From: Belnapia arida | Lineage (GTDB): Bacteria; Pseudomonadota; Alphaproteobacteria; Acetobacterales; Acetobacteraceae | DNA: 64,000 nucleotides | NCBI RefSeq assembly: GCF_016773205.1 | Contig: NZ_JAETWB010000004.1 | Coordinates: 1 to 64,000, forward strand | Reading direction: 5' to 3' | Shown here: positions 8,411 through 16,292 of the stretch, piece after piece | How the letters are laid out: each line of letters begins with the position of its first letter | Position numbering within the stretch: position 1 is the first letter of the stretch | Notes under the pieces: model-generated | What the model was told of the DNA's origin: nothing | The model's input: only the letters and a program-made list of their open reading frames with translations | Databases searched by the model: none | Position numbers and translations under genes: made by a program

Positions 8411-9180
8411 GCGAGCCCGTCATGCGGATCGTCTCGGAGCGCGAGGGCGGCGTCCTCGTCCTTACCCTCGACCAGCCGGCGCGGCGCAACGCGCTGGCCA
8501 TGCCGCTCCGCGTGCAGATGATCGAGGCGCTGCGCGCCGCGCAGGGCGACAAGGCCACGCGCGCCATCGTCGTCACCGGCGCGGGCGGGCATTTCTGCTC
8601 GGGCGGCGACATCTCCGGGATGGACGTGAACTCGGCCATGGAAGGCCGCGAGCGCATGCGCCTCTCGCATGAGTTGATCCGGCTGATGGTGCTCGGCAGC
8701 GTCCCCGTCGTCGCCGCCATCGAGGGCTATTGCGTCGGCGCCGGCCTCTCCATCGCCTGCGCCTCCGACACCGTGGTGGCGGCCGAGGATGCGCGCCTCG
8801 GCGCCGGCTTCGGCAAGATCGGGCTCATGGCCGATCTCGGCCTGCCGCATACCCTGCCGCTCCGCGTCGGCCAGGGGAAGGCGCGGCAGGTCCTGCTCTA
8901 CCACAACCAGATGACGGCGACGGAGGCGGAGCGTATCGGCCTCATCGACCATGTCGTGCCCAAGGGCCATGCCCTGGCTACGGCCATGGAGAAGGCCCGC
9001 TTCCTCGCAGAACAGGCGCCGGCGCCGATGGCGCTGACCAAGCAGATGCTCGGCGAAGGCCTCGACCGCGCGCTGGAGCAGGAGCGCCACTTCCAGGCCA
9101 CCCTCTTCATGACCCATGATTTCGCCGAAGGCCGCGCAGCCTTCCTTGGCAAGCGCGCGCCCGCTTTCAAGGGAGACTGA
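8407..9180 (+). CDS. Enoyl-CoA hydratase/isomerase family protein
   Basis: Crotonase-fold protein of 257 aa. The first oxyanion-hole segment is GAGGHFCSGGDISGM (~60-75) and the second GYCVGAGLSIACASD (~110-125). The position usually taken by the first catalytic Glu holds a Gly/Phe context (LGAGFGKIGLMADLG), so it may be an isomerase or a hydrolase instead of a hydratase. ATGA overlap with the preceding dehydrogenase and a 4-base gap to the next one place it inside the acyl-CoA operon. Confidence 0.87.
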   Translation: MSEPVMRIVSEREGGVLVLTLDQPARRNALAMPLRVQMIEALRAAQGDKATRAIVVTGAGGHFCSGGDISGMDVNSAMEGRERMRLSHELIRLMVLGSVPVVAAIEGYCVGAGLSIACASDTVVAAEDARLGAGFGKIGLMADLGLPHTLPLRVGQGKARQVLLYHNQMTATEAERIGLIDHVVPKGHALATAMEKARFLAEQAPAPMALTKQMLGEGLDRALEQERHFQATLFMTHDFAEGRAAFLGKRAPAFKGD

Positions 9181-9184
9181 GCCG

Positions 9185-10354
9185 ATGGACGCCATCCGCA
9201 TCCCCGCCCCGGCCGAGCTCGACGCGCTCGACGACGAGCATTTCCGCCAGGTGGTCCGCGCCTTCCTGCACGAGAACTACCCCGACGATCTGCGCAACCC
9301 GCCGAAGCGCCTCCACTGGGACGAGAACCGCCCCTGGTACATGAAGCTCGCCGAGCGCGGCTGGCTCTGCCCCGGCTGGCCGAAGGAACATGAAGGCTTG
9401 GGCCTCTCGCCCGCCAAGCAGATCATCCTCACCGAGGAATACGAGCGCTACGGCGTGGCGCGGACCAACGACCATGGCATCGTCATGCTCGGCCCGCTGG
9501 TCATCAAGTACGGGACGGAGGAGCAGAAGCAGCGCTTCCTGCCGAAGATCCTGACCGGCGAGCACATTTGGTGCCAGGGCTACTCCGAGCCCAATGCCGG
9601 CTCCGACCTCGCCGCGCTGCGCACCGAGGCGGTGCTCGACGGCGACGAGTATGTCGTCAACGGCCAGAAGATCTGGACCACGCTGGCGACCGACGCCAAC
9701 TGGATCTTCCTCCTCGTCCGCACCGACAAGCAGGCGAAGAAGCAGGAGGGCATCTCCTTCCTCCTCGTCGACATGAAGACGCCCGGCATCACCGTGCGGC
9801 CGATCATCAACCTCGAGATGCATGACGAGTTCTGCGAGGTCTTCTTCGACAATGTCCGCGTGCCGAAGGAGAACCTGGTCGGCCAGCTCAACAAGGGCTG
9901 GGACATGGCGAAGGCGCTGCTCGGCTTCGAGCGCATCTTCCTCGGCTCGCCGCGCCAGTCCGGCTATGCCCTGTCGCGCCTCAAGATCCTCGCCGAGCGC
10001 ATGGGCGTCTGGGAGGATGCCGAGTTCCAGGACCGCTACGCCCGCCTCCGCCTCGAATTCGAGGACCTGAAGGCGCTCTACGGCACCTTCGTCGAGCGGC
10101 TGAAGCGCGGCGAGAGCCTCGGCCCCGACGTCTCCATGCTGAAGATCCTGCAGACCGAGCTGTTCCAGGCGATCACCGACACCATGCTCGAGATCGGCGG
10201 CGAGAATGCCGGCCTGCTGGAGCCGATGGAGGGCAACCGCGACCTCAACATCGGCGGCCTCTTCATCCAGGCGCGGCCCGCCACGATCTACGGCGGCTCG
10301 AACGAGATCCAGCGCAACATCCTGTCGAAGAACGTGCTCGGCCTGCCCGGCTGA
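9185..10354 (+). CDS. Acyl-CoA dehydrogenase family protein (second, full length)
   Basis: A 389-aa acyl-CoA dehydrogenase of the kind active on branched, cyclic or long substrates. It shows the full FAD-binding middle domain (WCQGYSEPNAGSDLAALRTEA near 128-148; INGQKIWTT-like VNGQKIWTTLATDANW) and the C-terminal signature ATIYGGSNEIQRNILSKNVLGLPG. ATG at 9185 follows GGGAGACTGAGCCG. Together with the shorter dehydrogenase upstream it may form a heteromer. Last gene of the acyl-CoA operon. Confidence 0.9.
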   Translation: MDAIRIPAPAELDALDDEHFRQVVRAFLHENYPDDLRNPPKRLHWDENRPWYMKLAERGWLCPGWPKEHEGLGLSPAKQIILTEEYERYGVARTNDHGIVMLGPLVIKYGTEEQKQRFLPKILTGEHIWCQGYSEPNAGSDLAALRTEAVLDGDEYVVNGQKIWTTLATDANWIFLLVRTDKQAKKQEGISFLLVDMKTPGITVRPIINLEMHDEFCEVFFDNVRVPKENLVGQLNKGWDMAKALLGFERIFLGSPRQSGYALSRLKILAERMGVWEDAEFQDRYARLRLEFEDLKALYGTFVERLKRGESLGPDVSMLKILQTELFQAITDTMLEIGGENAGLLEPMEGNRDLNIGGLFIQARPATIYGGSNEIQRNILSKNVLGLPG

Positions 10355-10412
10355 GCTTGGAAATCCAAAGCGTTTCAATTAGAGAGCGGGCGGTCCAGAT
10401 GACAGGATCGTC

Positions 10413-10967
10413 ATGTCCACGCCCATCGAACGCCGCCCGCTTCCCCTCCTGCCGGCCCTTGTCTTCGGCTCCCGCTGGTTGCAGCTCCCGCTCTACCTGG
10501 GGCTGATCGTCGCCCAGGTCGTCTACGTGCTGCTCTTCATGAAAGAGATATGGCACCTCGTCAGCCACGCCCACAGCTTCGGCGAGCAGGACATCATGCT
10601 GATTGTCCTCGGCCTGATCGACGTGGTGATGATCTCCAACCTGCTCATCATGGTGATCGTCGGCGGCTACGAGACCTTCGTCTCCCGCCTCAATCTCGAG
10701 GACCACCCGGACGAGCCGGAATGGCTCAGCCACGTCAATGCCGGCGTGCTGAAGATCAAGCTGGCGATGGCGATCATCGGTATCTCATCGATCCACCTGC
10801 TGCGCACCTTCATCGCCGCCAGCAACCTCGGCACGGAGCGCAACACGACGACCAAGGCCGGCATCATGTGGCAGGCCATCATCCACGCGCTCTTCATCCT
10901 GTCCGCGATCGGCATCGCCGCGGTGGAGCGGCTGTCCCACACGGTGCCCGCGCGGGAGCATCACTGA
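10413..10967 (+). CDS. UPF0114/YqhA family inner-membrane protein
   Basis: TIGR00645-type protein of 184 aa with four predicted membrane segments (~21-43, 53-80, 111-135, 145-168). Recognisable family segments are SRWLQLPLYLGLIVA, VMISNLLIMVIVGGYETFVS and LKIKLAMAIIGISSIHLL. The family is widespread but its function is not established; some members are linked to stress or ion homeostasis. No operon partner: the next gene is convergent and ends 4 bases away. Confidence 0.9.
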   Translation: MSTPIERRPLPLLPALVFGSRWLQLPLYLGLIVAQVVYVLLFMKEIWHLVSHAHSFGEQDIMLIVLGLIDVVMISNLLIMVIVGGYETFVSRLNLEDHPDEPEWLSHVNAGVLKIKLAMAIIGISSIHLLRTFIAASNLGTERNTTTKAGIMWQAIIHALFILSAIGIAAVERLSHTVPAREHH

Positions 10968-10971
10968 GCGG

Positions 10972-11181
10972 TCAGGGCGTCTCGTTGCTCCGGCCGCTGG
11001 CGCCGCCGGTCACGCCGCCCGCACCCCCGGCTCCGCCGCCGCCCATGGCGCCGTCATTGGTGGCGTTGGGGTCGTAGTCGGTCGGTCCGCCCTCGGCGAA
11101 GCTCGGCACCCGGGCCTTCGCCTTGTCGTCCACCGGCTTCACCGGCTCGTCCGGCATCAGCCTGTCCTGGTCCTGCGCCAT
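10972..11181 (-). CDS. Small Gly-rich hypothetical protein
   Basis: A 69-residue protein: a charged N-terminal half (MAQDQDRLMPDEPVKPVDDK) followed by a Gly/Ala-rich disordered tail. No signal peptide or membrane segment. A strong SD (GGAGAGAGAGC) precedes the ATG, and the gene sits head-to-tail after the UdgX operon on the same strand. Function unknown. Confidence 0.55.
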   Translation of the reverse strand: MAQDQDRLMPDEPVKPVDDKAKARVPSFAEGGPTDYDPNATNDGAMGGGGAGGAGGVTGGASGRSNETP

Positions 11182-11251
11182 GCTCTCTCTCCGTTCCGTG
11201 TCGAGCGGATGGAACAGGCGAGAGCCCCACCCGGTTCAGGGCGAGGCGCAA

Positions 11252-12685
11252 TTACTGTACCTCGCGCCAAGCACCCTTCAGGTCACCGAGGAAGCGGGCA
11301 TATTCCCGCTCCTTGCTCTCCGGGTCCGGCAGCCGCAGCAGGTAGGAGGGGTGGACGGTCGGGAAGACCGGCACCCCGTCCTCGCTCTTCACCACCTCGC
11401 CCCGCACCTTGGTGATGGCGAGCGGCTTGCCCGTCAGCGCGCGCAGCGCCGTGGCGCCAAGCGAAACCACCAGCCGCGGCCCGACGATCTCGATCTCCCG
11501 CCGCAGGAAGGGGCGGTAATGCGCGATGTCGCCCGCATCCGGCGACTGGTGCAGCCGCCGCCGCCCCGTCGGCTTGAATTTGAAATGCTTCACCGCGTTG
11601 GTGACATAGGCTTCGGCGCGGGGGATGCCCGCCTCCTCCAGCGCCCGGTTGAACATCCGTCCGGCTGGGCCGACGAAGGGGCGGCCGGCGATGTCCTCCT
11701 CATCGCCCGGCTGCTCGCCGACGAAGAGCAGGGCGGCGCCGATCGGCCCCTCGCCGAAGACGGCCTGGGTGGCGTGCTCGGCAAGCGGGCCGCGATCGGC
11801 CAGCACCTCGGCGCGGAGGGCGGCGAGCGCGGTGGCGGGGTCTTGGGTGAAGAGATCGGTTGGCATGGGCACCTCAACGTCCGTCGCCAGCACCCGTTGC
11901 CGCCGCGGCGCGGGCGGCGTCGCGCCACGGGCGACCATCGCGGCAACGCGCTTCGGGGCTTCGGCCATGAGGCGGGGGATGTCCTGCGCCTCGGGCAGGT
12001 TGCGCCAGTACTTGACCGGCATCTCGGCGCGCATGGCAGCGGGCTTGAGGCGGGCGGGGTTGAAGATGCTGGCGAAATAGGCCCGCCACAGCTCCTCCTT
12101 CGCGTCCTCCGCCGGCGCATCCGCCCGGCGGCCGCCGGGGCCCATGCGCAATTCCTCGCCATCCCAATGCGCGCTCGCTTCCGGCGTCAGGATGGACCAG
12201 CGCATGCCGGCGAAGCGGCGGAGGAAGAAGCCCGTCTCCGCCTCCAGGATATGGTGGTCCGGCTCGAACCAGGCGACATAACGCCCCTCCGGCGCCTCGC
12301 GGAAGCGCACGAAGGCATGCATCTTGTGCGCATCGCGCCGCACCGCCTTGGCCATGCCCTGGGCACGGATCACCTCCGGGTCGGTCGCCACCTCCAGCAG
12401 CCCGTGCTCGTCATGGGTGATGCGCCAGAGCAGGCGGTAGAGCAGGGCAAAGCGCTCCCCGTCCCGGTGGCGGATGACCACCTCCGCCAACTCCGGAAAG
12501 CTGCGCGGCACGGTCAGCCCGGTGCGCCGCGGCTCCGGCACCGGCTCATGCGCGAACAGCCCCGCCGCCTCTCCAGCGAGGTGCCAAGCCACCCGCTCCG
12601 GCGCCACTTCGGCCGCCAGCAGCCGCCGCGCCGCATCCCGCCAGGCGGGGAAGTCGGCGGGGCCGGGGAGGGCGATGCCGATCAC
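11252..12685 (-). CDS. udgX: DUF4130 (TIGR03915) - UdgX fusion, uracil-DNA-binding protein
   Basis: A 477-aa two-domain protein. The N-terminal ~240 residues are the radical-SAM-linked domain DUF4130 (VRRDAHKMHAFVRFREAP, YVAWFEPDHHILEAETGFF). The C-terminal ~210 residues are a family-4-like uracil-DNA glycosylase fold with GEQPGDEEDIAGRPFVGPAG and, decisively, the loop KHFKFKPTGRRRLHQSP. This matches the KRRIH loop of UdgX, whose His bonds covalently to the abasic site after uracil removal (known for mycobacterial UdgX). Its ATG overlaps the stop of the radical SAM gene by 4 bases. Expected role: DNA lesion recognition and repair. Regulation is probably from the SOS-type promoter upstream of the radical SAM gene. 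Confidence 0.88.
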   Translation of the reverse strand: MIGIALPGPADFPAWRDAARRLLAAEVAPERVAWHLAGEAAGLFAHEPVPEPRRTGLTVPRSFPELAEVVIRHRDGERFALLYRLLWRITHDEHGLLEVATDPEVIRAQGMAKAVRRDAHKMHAFVRFREAPEGRYVAWFEPDHHILEAETGFFLRRFAGMRWSILTPEASAHWDGEELRMGPGGRRADAPAEDAKEELWRAYFASIFNPARLKPAAMRAEMPVKYWRNLPEAQDIPRLMAEAPKRVAAMVARGATPPAPRRQRVLATDVEVPMPTDLFTQDPATALAALRAEVLADRGPLAEHATQAVFGEGPIGAALLFVGEQPGDEEDIAGRPFVGPAGRMFNRALEEAGIPRAEAYVTNAVKHFKFKPTGRRRLHQSPDAGDIAHYRPFLRREIEIVGPRLVVSLGATALRALTGKPLAITKVRGEVVKSEDGVPVFPTVHPSYLLRLPDPESKEREYARFLGDLKGAWREVQ

Positions 12686-13923
12686 AGCAGCTGCATCTGC
12701 ACCGGCTTGGCGAAGCCGGTGCGCGGCGCCACAAGCGCCCGCAGGTCGAGCCGATCCGTCACCCTCGGCCGGTGATCCTCGGTGACCAGGAAGGGCAGCA
12801 GCTTCCCCAGCGGCAGCCTCAGCCGCGCCAGATCCTCGCTGCGGATGCTGCGATGCCGCCGCGCCGCCAGCAGCCGGTCGACCGTCTTCTCCCCGAGCCC
12901 CGGCACGCGCAGCAACCGCTCCCGCGGCGCCCGGTTTACGTCGACCGGGAAGTCGCCCCGGTGCCGCAGCGCCCAGGCCAGCTTCGGGTCGATGCCGAGG
13001 TCGAGCATGCCGCCCTCGCCCCCGGCCATGATCTCGTCGAGCGAGAAGCCGTAGAAGCGCAGCAGCCAGTCCGCCTGGTAGAGTCGGTGCTCCCTGACCA
13101 GCGGCGGCGGCTGCGGCGGCAGCAGGCGCGAGGCATCGGGGATCGGCGAGTAGGCCGAGAAATAGACCCGCTTCAACCCATAGCTGCCGTAGAGATTGGC
13201 CGTCGTCCCGAGCACCGCCCGGTCGTCCGACGCATCGGCGCCGATGATCATCTGCGTGCTCTGCCCGGCCGGGGCGAAGCGCGGTGCCGGCGCCCGCCGC
13301 TCCGCCTTCCGCGCCTCCTTCGCCTCCTCGATGCGCAGCCGCATCCGCCCCATCGCGCGGCGGATTTCGGACAAATCCTTCTCCGGGGCGAGGGCCTTCA
13401 GCGCCCCCTCCTGCGGCAACTCGATGTTGATGGAGAGCCGGTCGGCATGCCGCCCCGCCTCGGCCAGCAACTCGGGCGAGGCGTCGGGGATGGTCTTCAG
13501 GTGGATGTAGCCGCGGAAGCCGTGCTCCTCGCGCAGGATGCGCGCAACATCGACCAGCCGCTCCATCGTGTAGTCGGGCGAGCGGATGATGCCGGAGGAA
13601 AGGAACAGCCCCTCGATGTAGTTGCGCCGGTAGAAGTCGAGGGTCAGGTCGACCAGCTCCCGCACCGTGAAGCGGGCGCGGGGGACGTTGCTGGTGGCGC
13701 GGTTGATGCAGTAGGCGCAGTCATAGATGCAGGCATTGGTCAGCAATACCTTGAGCAGCGAGATGCAGCGCCCGTCCGGCGCATAGGCGTGGCAGATGCC
13801 CATGCCCTCCGTGCTGCCGATGCCGCCCTCGCGGCTGTCCCGCTTCTCGGTTCCGGAGGAGGCGCAGGAGGCGTCGTACTTCGCCGCGTCCGCCAGGATC
13901 TCGAGCTTCCGCCGCAACTCCAT
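12682..13923 (-). CDS. Putative DNA modification/repair radical SAM protein (TIGR03916)
   Basis: A 413-aa radical SAM enzyme with the iron-sulfur motif CIYDCAYC (C65, C69, C72), preceded by the family hallmark EGMGICHAYAPDGRCISLLKVL. The C-terminal third has a helix-hairpin-helix (VPGLGEKTVDRLLAAR), a DNA-contact element. TIGR03916 proteins are known to occur next to TIGR03915/UDG-type proteins, as here, and are thought to act on damaged DNA; the reaction is not known. ATG 13923 is chosen over TTG 13929 because GGAGG lies 7 bases upstream. The leader carries an exact alphaproteobacterial SOS box inside a good sigma-70 promoter, so damage induction is expected. Confidence 0.9.
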   Translation of the reverse strand: MELRRKLEILADAAKYDASCASSGTEKRDSREGGIGSTEGMGICHAYAPDGRCISLLKVLLTNACIYDCAYCINRATSNVPRARFTVRELVDLTLDFYRRNYIEGLFLSSGIIRSPDYTMERLVDVARILREEHGFRGYIHLKTIPDASPELLAEAGRHADRLSINIELPQEGALKALAPEKDLSEIRRAMGRMRLRIEEAKEARKAERRAPAPRFAPAGQSTQMIIGADASDDRAVLGTTANLYGSYGLKRVYFSAYSPIPDASRLLPPQPPPLVREHRLYQADWLLRFYGFSLDEIMAGGEGGMLDLGIDPKLAWALRHRGDFPVDVNRAPRERLLRVPGLGEKTVDRLLAARRHRSIRSEDLARLRLPLGKLLPFLVTEDHRPRVTDRLDLRALVAPRTGFAKPVQMQLL

Positions 13924-13936
13924 GCACAATCCTCCA

Positions 13937-13951
13937 GTTCCTTATATGTTC
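13937..13951 (-). promoter_or_regulatory. SOS box / LexA operator, GTTC-N7-GTTC
   Basis: GTTC at 13937-13940 and GTTC at 13948-13951 are separated by exactly 7 bases. This is the direct-repeat LexA operator known for Alphaproteobacteria. On the minus strand it reads GAAC-ATATAAG-GAAC, and the spacer contains the -10 element of the radical SAM-udgX promoter. The box starts 14 bases upstream of the radical SAM start codon. Confidence 0.8.
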
Positions 13952-13969
13952 TGGTTCCGGGCGATTCAA
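13941..13969 (-). promoter_or_regulatory. Sigma-70 promoter of the radical SAM-udgX operon
   Basis: On the minus strand, TTGAAT (13969-13964) and TATAAG (13946-13941) are spaced by 17 bases, close to consensus for a housekeeping promoter. The -10 lies between the two half-sites of the SOS box, so LexA binding would block it. The predicted transcript would begin at or next to the GGAGG ribosome-binding site, leaving a very short leader. Confidence 0.65.
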
Positions 13970-14012
13970 GGGCCGAGTGAACCTTTCCGGTCGCGGGTGG
14001 TTATGGCGGCCG

Positions 14013-14417
14013 ATGATGCAGCTCCTCCGCCCCGCCCTGCTCCTCCTCCTGCTCGCCGGCCCGGCGCTGGCGCAGGAGGCAGCCTTCCTCACCCAGGACC
14101 AGCTGGCGACCGTGCTGCGCGCCCGCGGTTTCACCGATCTCGAAGGGGTGGAGCGCGAGGGCGACAGCTTCCGCATCGCCCGCGCCACGCGCTACGGCGA
14201 GCGGGTCGAGAATTTCCGCATCGACGCCGCCACCGGCCTGCCGCGCGAGCAGCCTCCGCTCACCGAGGGCCAGGCGCGCGAGCTGTTGCGTGCCCGCGGC
14301 TATACCGAGGTGACGGAACTCGGCCGCGACGGCGATGCCATCCGCCTGCGCGGCCTGCGCGAGGGCACCCCCATCGAAGTGACCGTCGATGCCCGCACGG
14401 GGGCGGTGCGGCAATAG
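14013..14417 (+). CDS. Secreted PepSY-like protein with two internal repeats
   Basis: A 134-aa exported protein: hydrophobic signal peptide MMQLLRPALLLLLLAGPALA, then two similar ~48-residue units (LTQDQLATVLRARGFTDL..., LTEGQARELLRARGYTEV...) that each end in a D-A-x-T-G turn. This is the PepSY/YpeB-like pattern seen in small periplasmic proteins that bind or inhibit proteases. A GTG at 13977 is an in-frame alternative start but would bury the signal peptide. It is divergent from the SOS-controlled operon. Confidence 0.7.
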   Translation: MMQLLRPALLLLLLAGPALAQEAAFLTQDQLATVLRARGFTDLEGVEREGDSFRIARATRYGERVENFRIDAATGLPREQPPLTEGQARELLRARGYTEVTELGRDGDAIRLRGLREGTPIEVTVDARTGAVRQ

Positions 14418-14442
14418 CCCGCCACCCCATCTCCAGCCTTGT

Positions 14443-14478
14443 CCCCGGGCCGCTGGCTTGCCGCCAGCGGCCCAGGGG
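14443..14478 (+). terminator. Strong GC hairpin after the PepSY-like gene
   Basis: CCCCGGGCCGCTGGC (14443-14457), loop TTGCC, then GCCAGCGGCCC-A-GGGG (14463-14478). This is a long stable stem with one bulged A, 25 bases after the stop codon. The following run is only CCTTTC, so it is a terminator-like or transcript-stabilising stem, not a perfect intrinsic terminator. Confidence 0.5.
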
Positions 14479-14556
14479 CAGGTCCTTTCATGATCGTGGC
14501 CTGCTCATCCGCAATGCTCGCGGCCTGGGGCTGCGACCCCTGCGGGCAGGACACGC

Positions 14557-15612
14557 GTGACCCAGGCCCATATCAACCGCATCGGCACCGCCGTCCCCCG
14601 GCATGAGGTGCATGACGCCTTCCGCCGCTTCGCGGACCGGCAGATCACCGAGCCGCGCATCCGCACCGCCTTCGCCCGCCTCGCCGAGCGCTCGCAGATC
14701 GACACCCGCCATTCAGTGCTGGAAGCCGAGGCGGATGCCAGCGGCACGGTCGATGGCTTCTACCGGACCGACGCCTTCCCCGGCACCGGCGCCCGCATGG
14801 CCCGCTACGAGCGCGAGGCCCCGGCGCTGGCCGAAGCCGCCTGCCTAGCGATGGGGCTGGAGGGGGAGGGGCCGCGCATCACCCATCTCGTCTTCGCCAC
14901 CTGCACCGGCTTCGCCGCCCCCGGCCTCGACCAGTGGCTGATCCGCCGCTTCGGCCTGCCGGGGAATGTCGAGCGCAGCATCGTCGGCTTCATGGGCTGC
15001 CAGGCGGCGATCAACGCGCTGAAGCTCGCCCACCACATCGTCCGCAGCGACGCGCGGGCGCGGGTTCTGGTGGTGAATCTCGAGCTCTGCACCCTCCACC
15101 TTCAGCCTTCGCCCGAGATCGAGCAGCTGCTCTGCTTCCTGCTCTTCGCCGACGGCGCCAGCGCCGCGCTGGTGACGGCGGAGCCCGAAGGCATCGCCAT
15201 CGAGGGTTTCCACGCCGCGCTGATCCCAGAGGCGTCGGACCAGATCACCTGGCGCATCGGCGATGGCGGCTTCGACATGACGCTCTCAGGCTTCGTGCCG
15301 CTCACCCTCGCCCGTGCCCTGCCCGACGAGGCGGCGGCCATCCTCGCCGGCGAGGCGGCGGACGCCTTCGACCTCTGGGCGGTGCATCCCGGCGGCCGCA
15401 GCGTGTTGGACGCGGTGATGCATGGCCTCAACCTGTCGCCGGGGGCGCTCGACGTCAGCCGCGCCGTGCTGCGCGAGCATGGCAACATGTCCTCCGCCAC
15501 CGTCATGTTCGTCCTTCAGCGGATGATGGCGGCGGGGCGAGGGCAACGCGGCTGCGCGCTGGCCTTCGGCCCCGGCCTCTCGGCCGAGACCATGCGCTTC
15601 CGCCTCGCCTGA
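14557..15612 (+). CDS. Type III polyketide synthase
   Basis: A 351-aa chalcone-synthase-fold enzyme. The catalytic triad is complete: Cys148 (GFMGCQA), His277 (WAVHPGG) and Asn310 (REHGNMSSAT). The C-terminal GFGPGLS-type loop appears as AFGPGLSAET. Type III synthases condense malonyl-CoA onto an acyl-CoA starter; bacterial members with a methyltransferase and a flavoprotein alongside make alkylresorcinols, alkylpyrones or alkylquinones. GTG start at 14557 with AGGAC upstream. The stop overlaps the methyltransferase start by one base (TGATG). Confidence 0.92.
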   Translation: MTQAHINRIGTAVPRHEVHDAFRRFADRQITEPRIRTAFARLAERSQIDTRHSVLEAEADASGTVDGFYRTDAFPGTGARMARYEREAPALAEAACLAMGLEGEGPRITHLVFATCTGFAAPGLDQWLIRRFGLPGNVERSIVGFMGCQAAINALKLAHHIVRSDARARVLVVNLELCTLHLQPSPEIEQLLCFLLFADGASAALVTAEPEGIAIEGFHAALIPEASDQITWRIGDGGFDMTLSGFVPLTLARALPDEAAAILAGEAADAFDLWAVHPGGRSVLDAVMHGLNLSPGALDVSRAVLREHGNMSSATVMFVLQRMMAAGRGQRGCALAFGPGLSAETMRFRLA

Positions 15613-16292
15613 TGCGCCAGCGCAGCGCCGCCGATGAGTGGATGGACGACGCGGCCGCGACCGAGGCCGAATTCGCTTCCGCCCTCCGCGATCTCGCCCG
15701 CATCAACCGGATGAGCCTCGCCTACCGCCCGACGCTGCGCTGGCTCGACGCGCTGGTGGCGGAGACGGGCGCGCGCCATCTCTCGGTGCTCGATATCGGC
15801 TTCGGCGGCGGCGACATGCTGGCCGAGATCGCGCGCTGGGCCGCCCGCCGCGGCGTCACCGTCGAACTCACCGGCCTCGACCGCAGCCCCTGGGCGGCGC
15901 GTTATTCAACCGCTGCCGGGGTGAAAGCGCGCTTCATCACCGCCGACCTCTTCGGCCTGCCGGAGGAGGAGCGCTTCGATGTCGTGCTGTGCAGCCTCTT
16001 CACCCATCACCTGCGCGATGCAGAACTGGTGCGCTTCCTCCGTTGGCTGCCGGGCCGGGCGCGGCGGGGCTGGCTGATCTCCGACCTGCACCGCCACTGG
16101 CTGCCCTGGGGCTTCGTATGGGGCGCGGTGCGGCTGCTCAGGATGGACCCGATGGTGGTGCATGACAGCACCGTCTCCATCGCCCGCGGCTTTACCCGCG
16201 CCGACTGGGAGCGGCTGGTGGCGGAGGCCGGCGTCCCGGCCCAGATCGACTGGGCCTTCCCCTTCAAATGGATCGTCTCCGCTCGTGCCTGA
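15612..16292 (+). CDS. Class I SAM-dependent methyltransferase (polyketide tailoring)
   Basis: A 226-aa methyltransferase with motif I LDIGFGGGDM (~58-67), the acidic post-I strand ELTGLDRS and a motif IV-like FDVVLCSLFTHHL. Coupled by TGATG to the polyketide synthase and overlapping the next gene by 8 bases. In the srsABC operon of Streptomyces griseus the equivalent enzyme O-methylates the alkylresorcinol ring; the same role is inferred here. Confidence 0.87.
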   Translation: MRQRSAADEWMDDAAATEAEFASALRDLARINRMSLAYRPTLRWLDALVAETGARHLSVLDIGFGGGDMLAEIARWAARRGVTVELTGLDRSPWAARYSTAAGVKARFITADLFGLPEEERFDVVLCSLFTHHLRDAELVRFLRWLPGRARRGWLISDLHRHWLPWGFVWGAVRLLRMDPMVVHDSTVSIARGFTRADWERLVAEAGVPAQIDWAFPFKWIVSARA

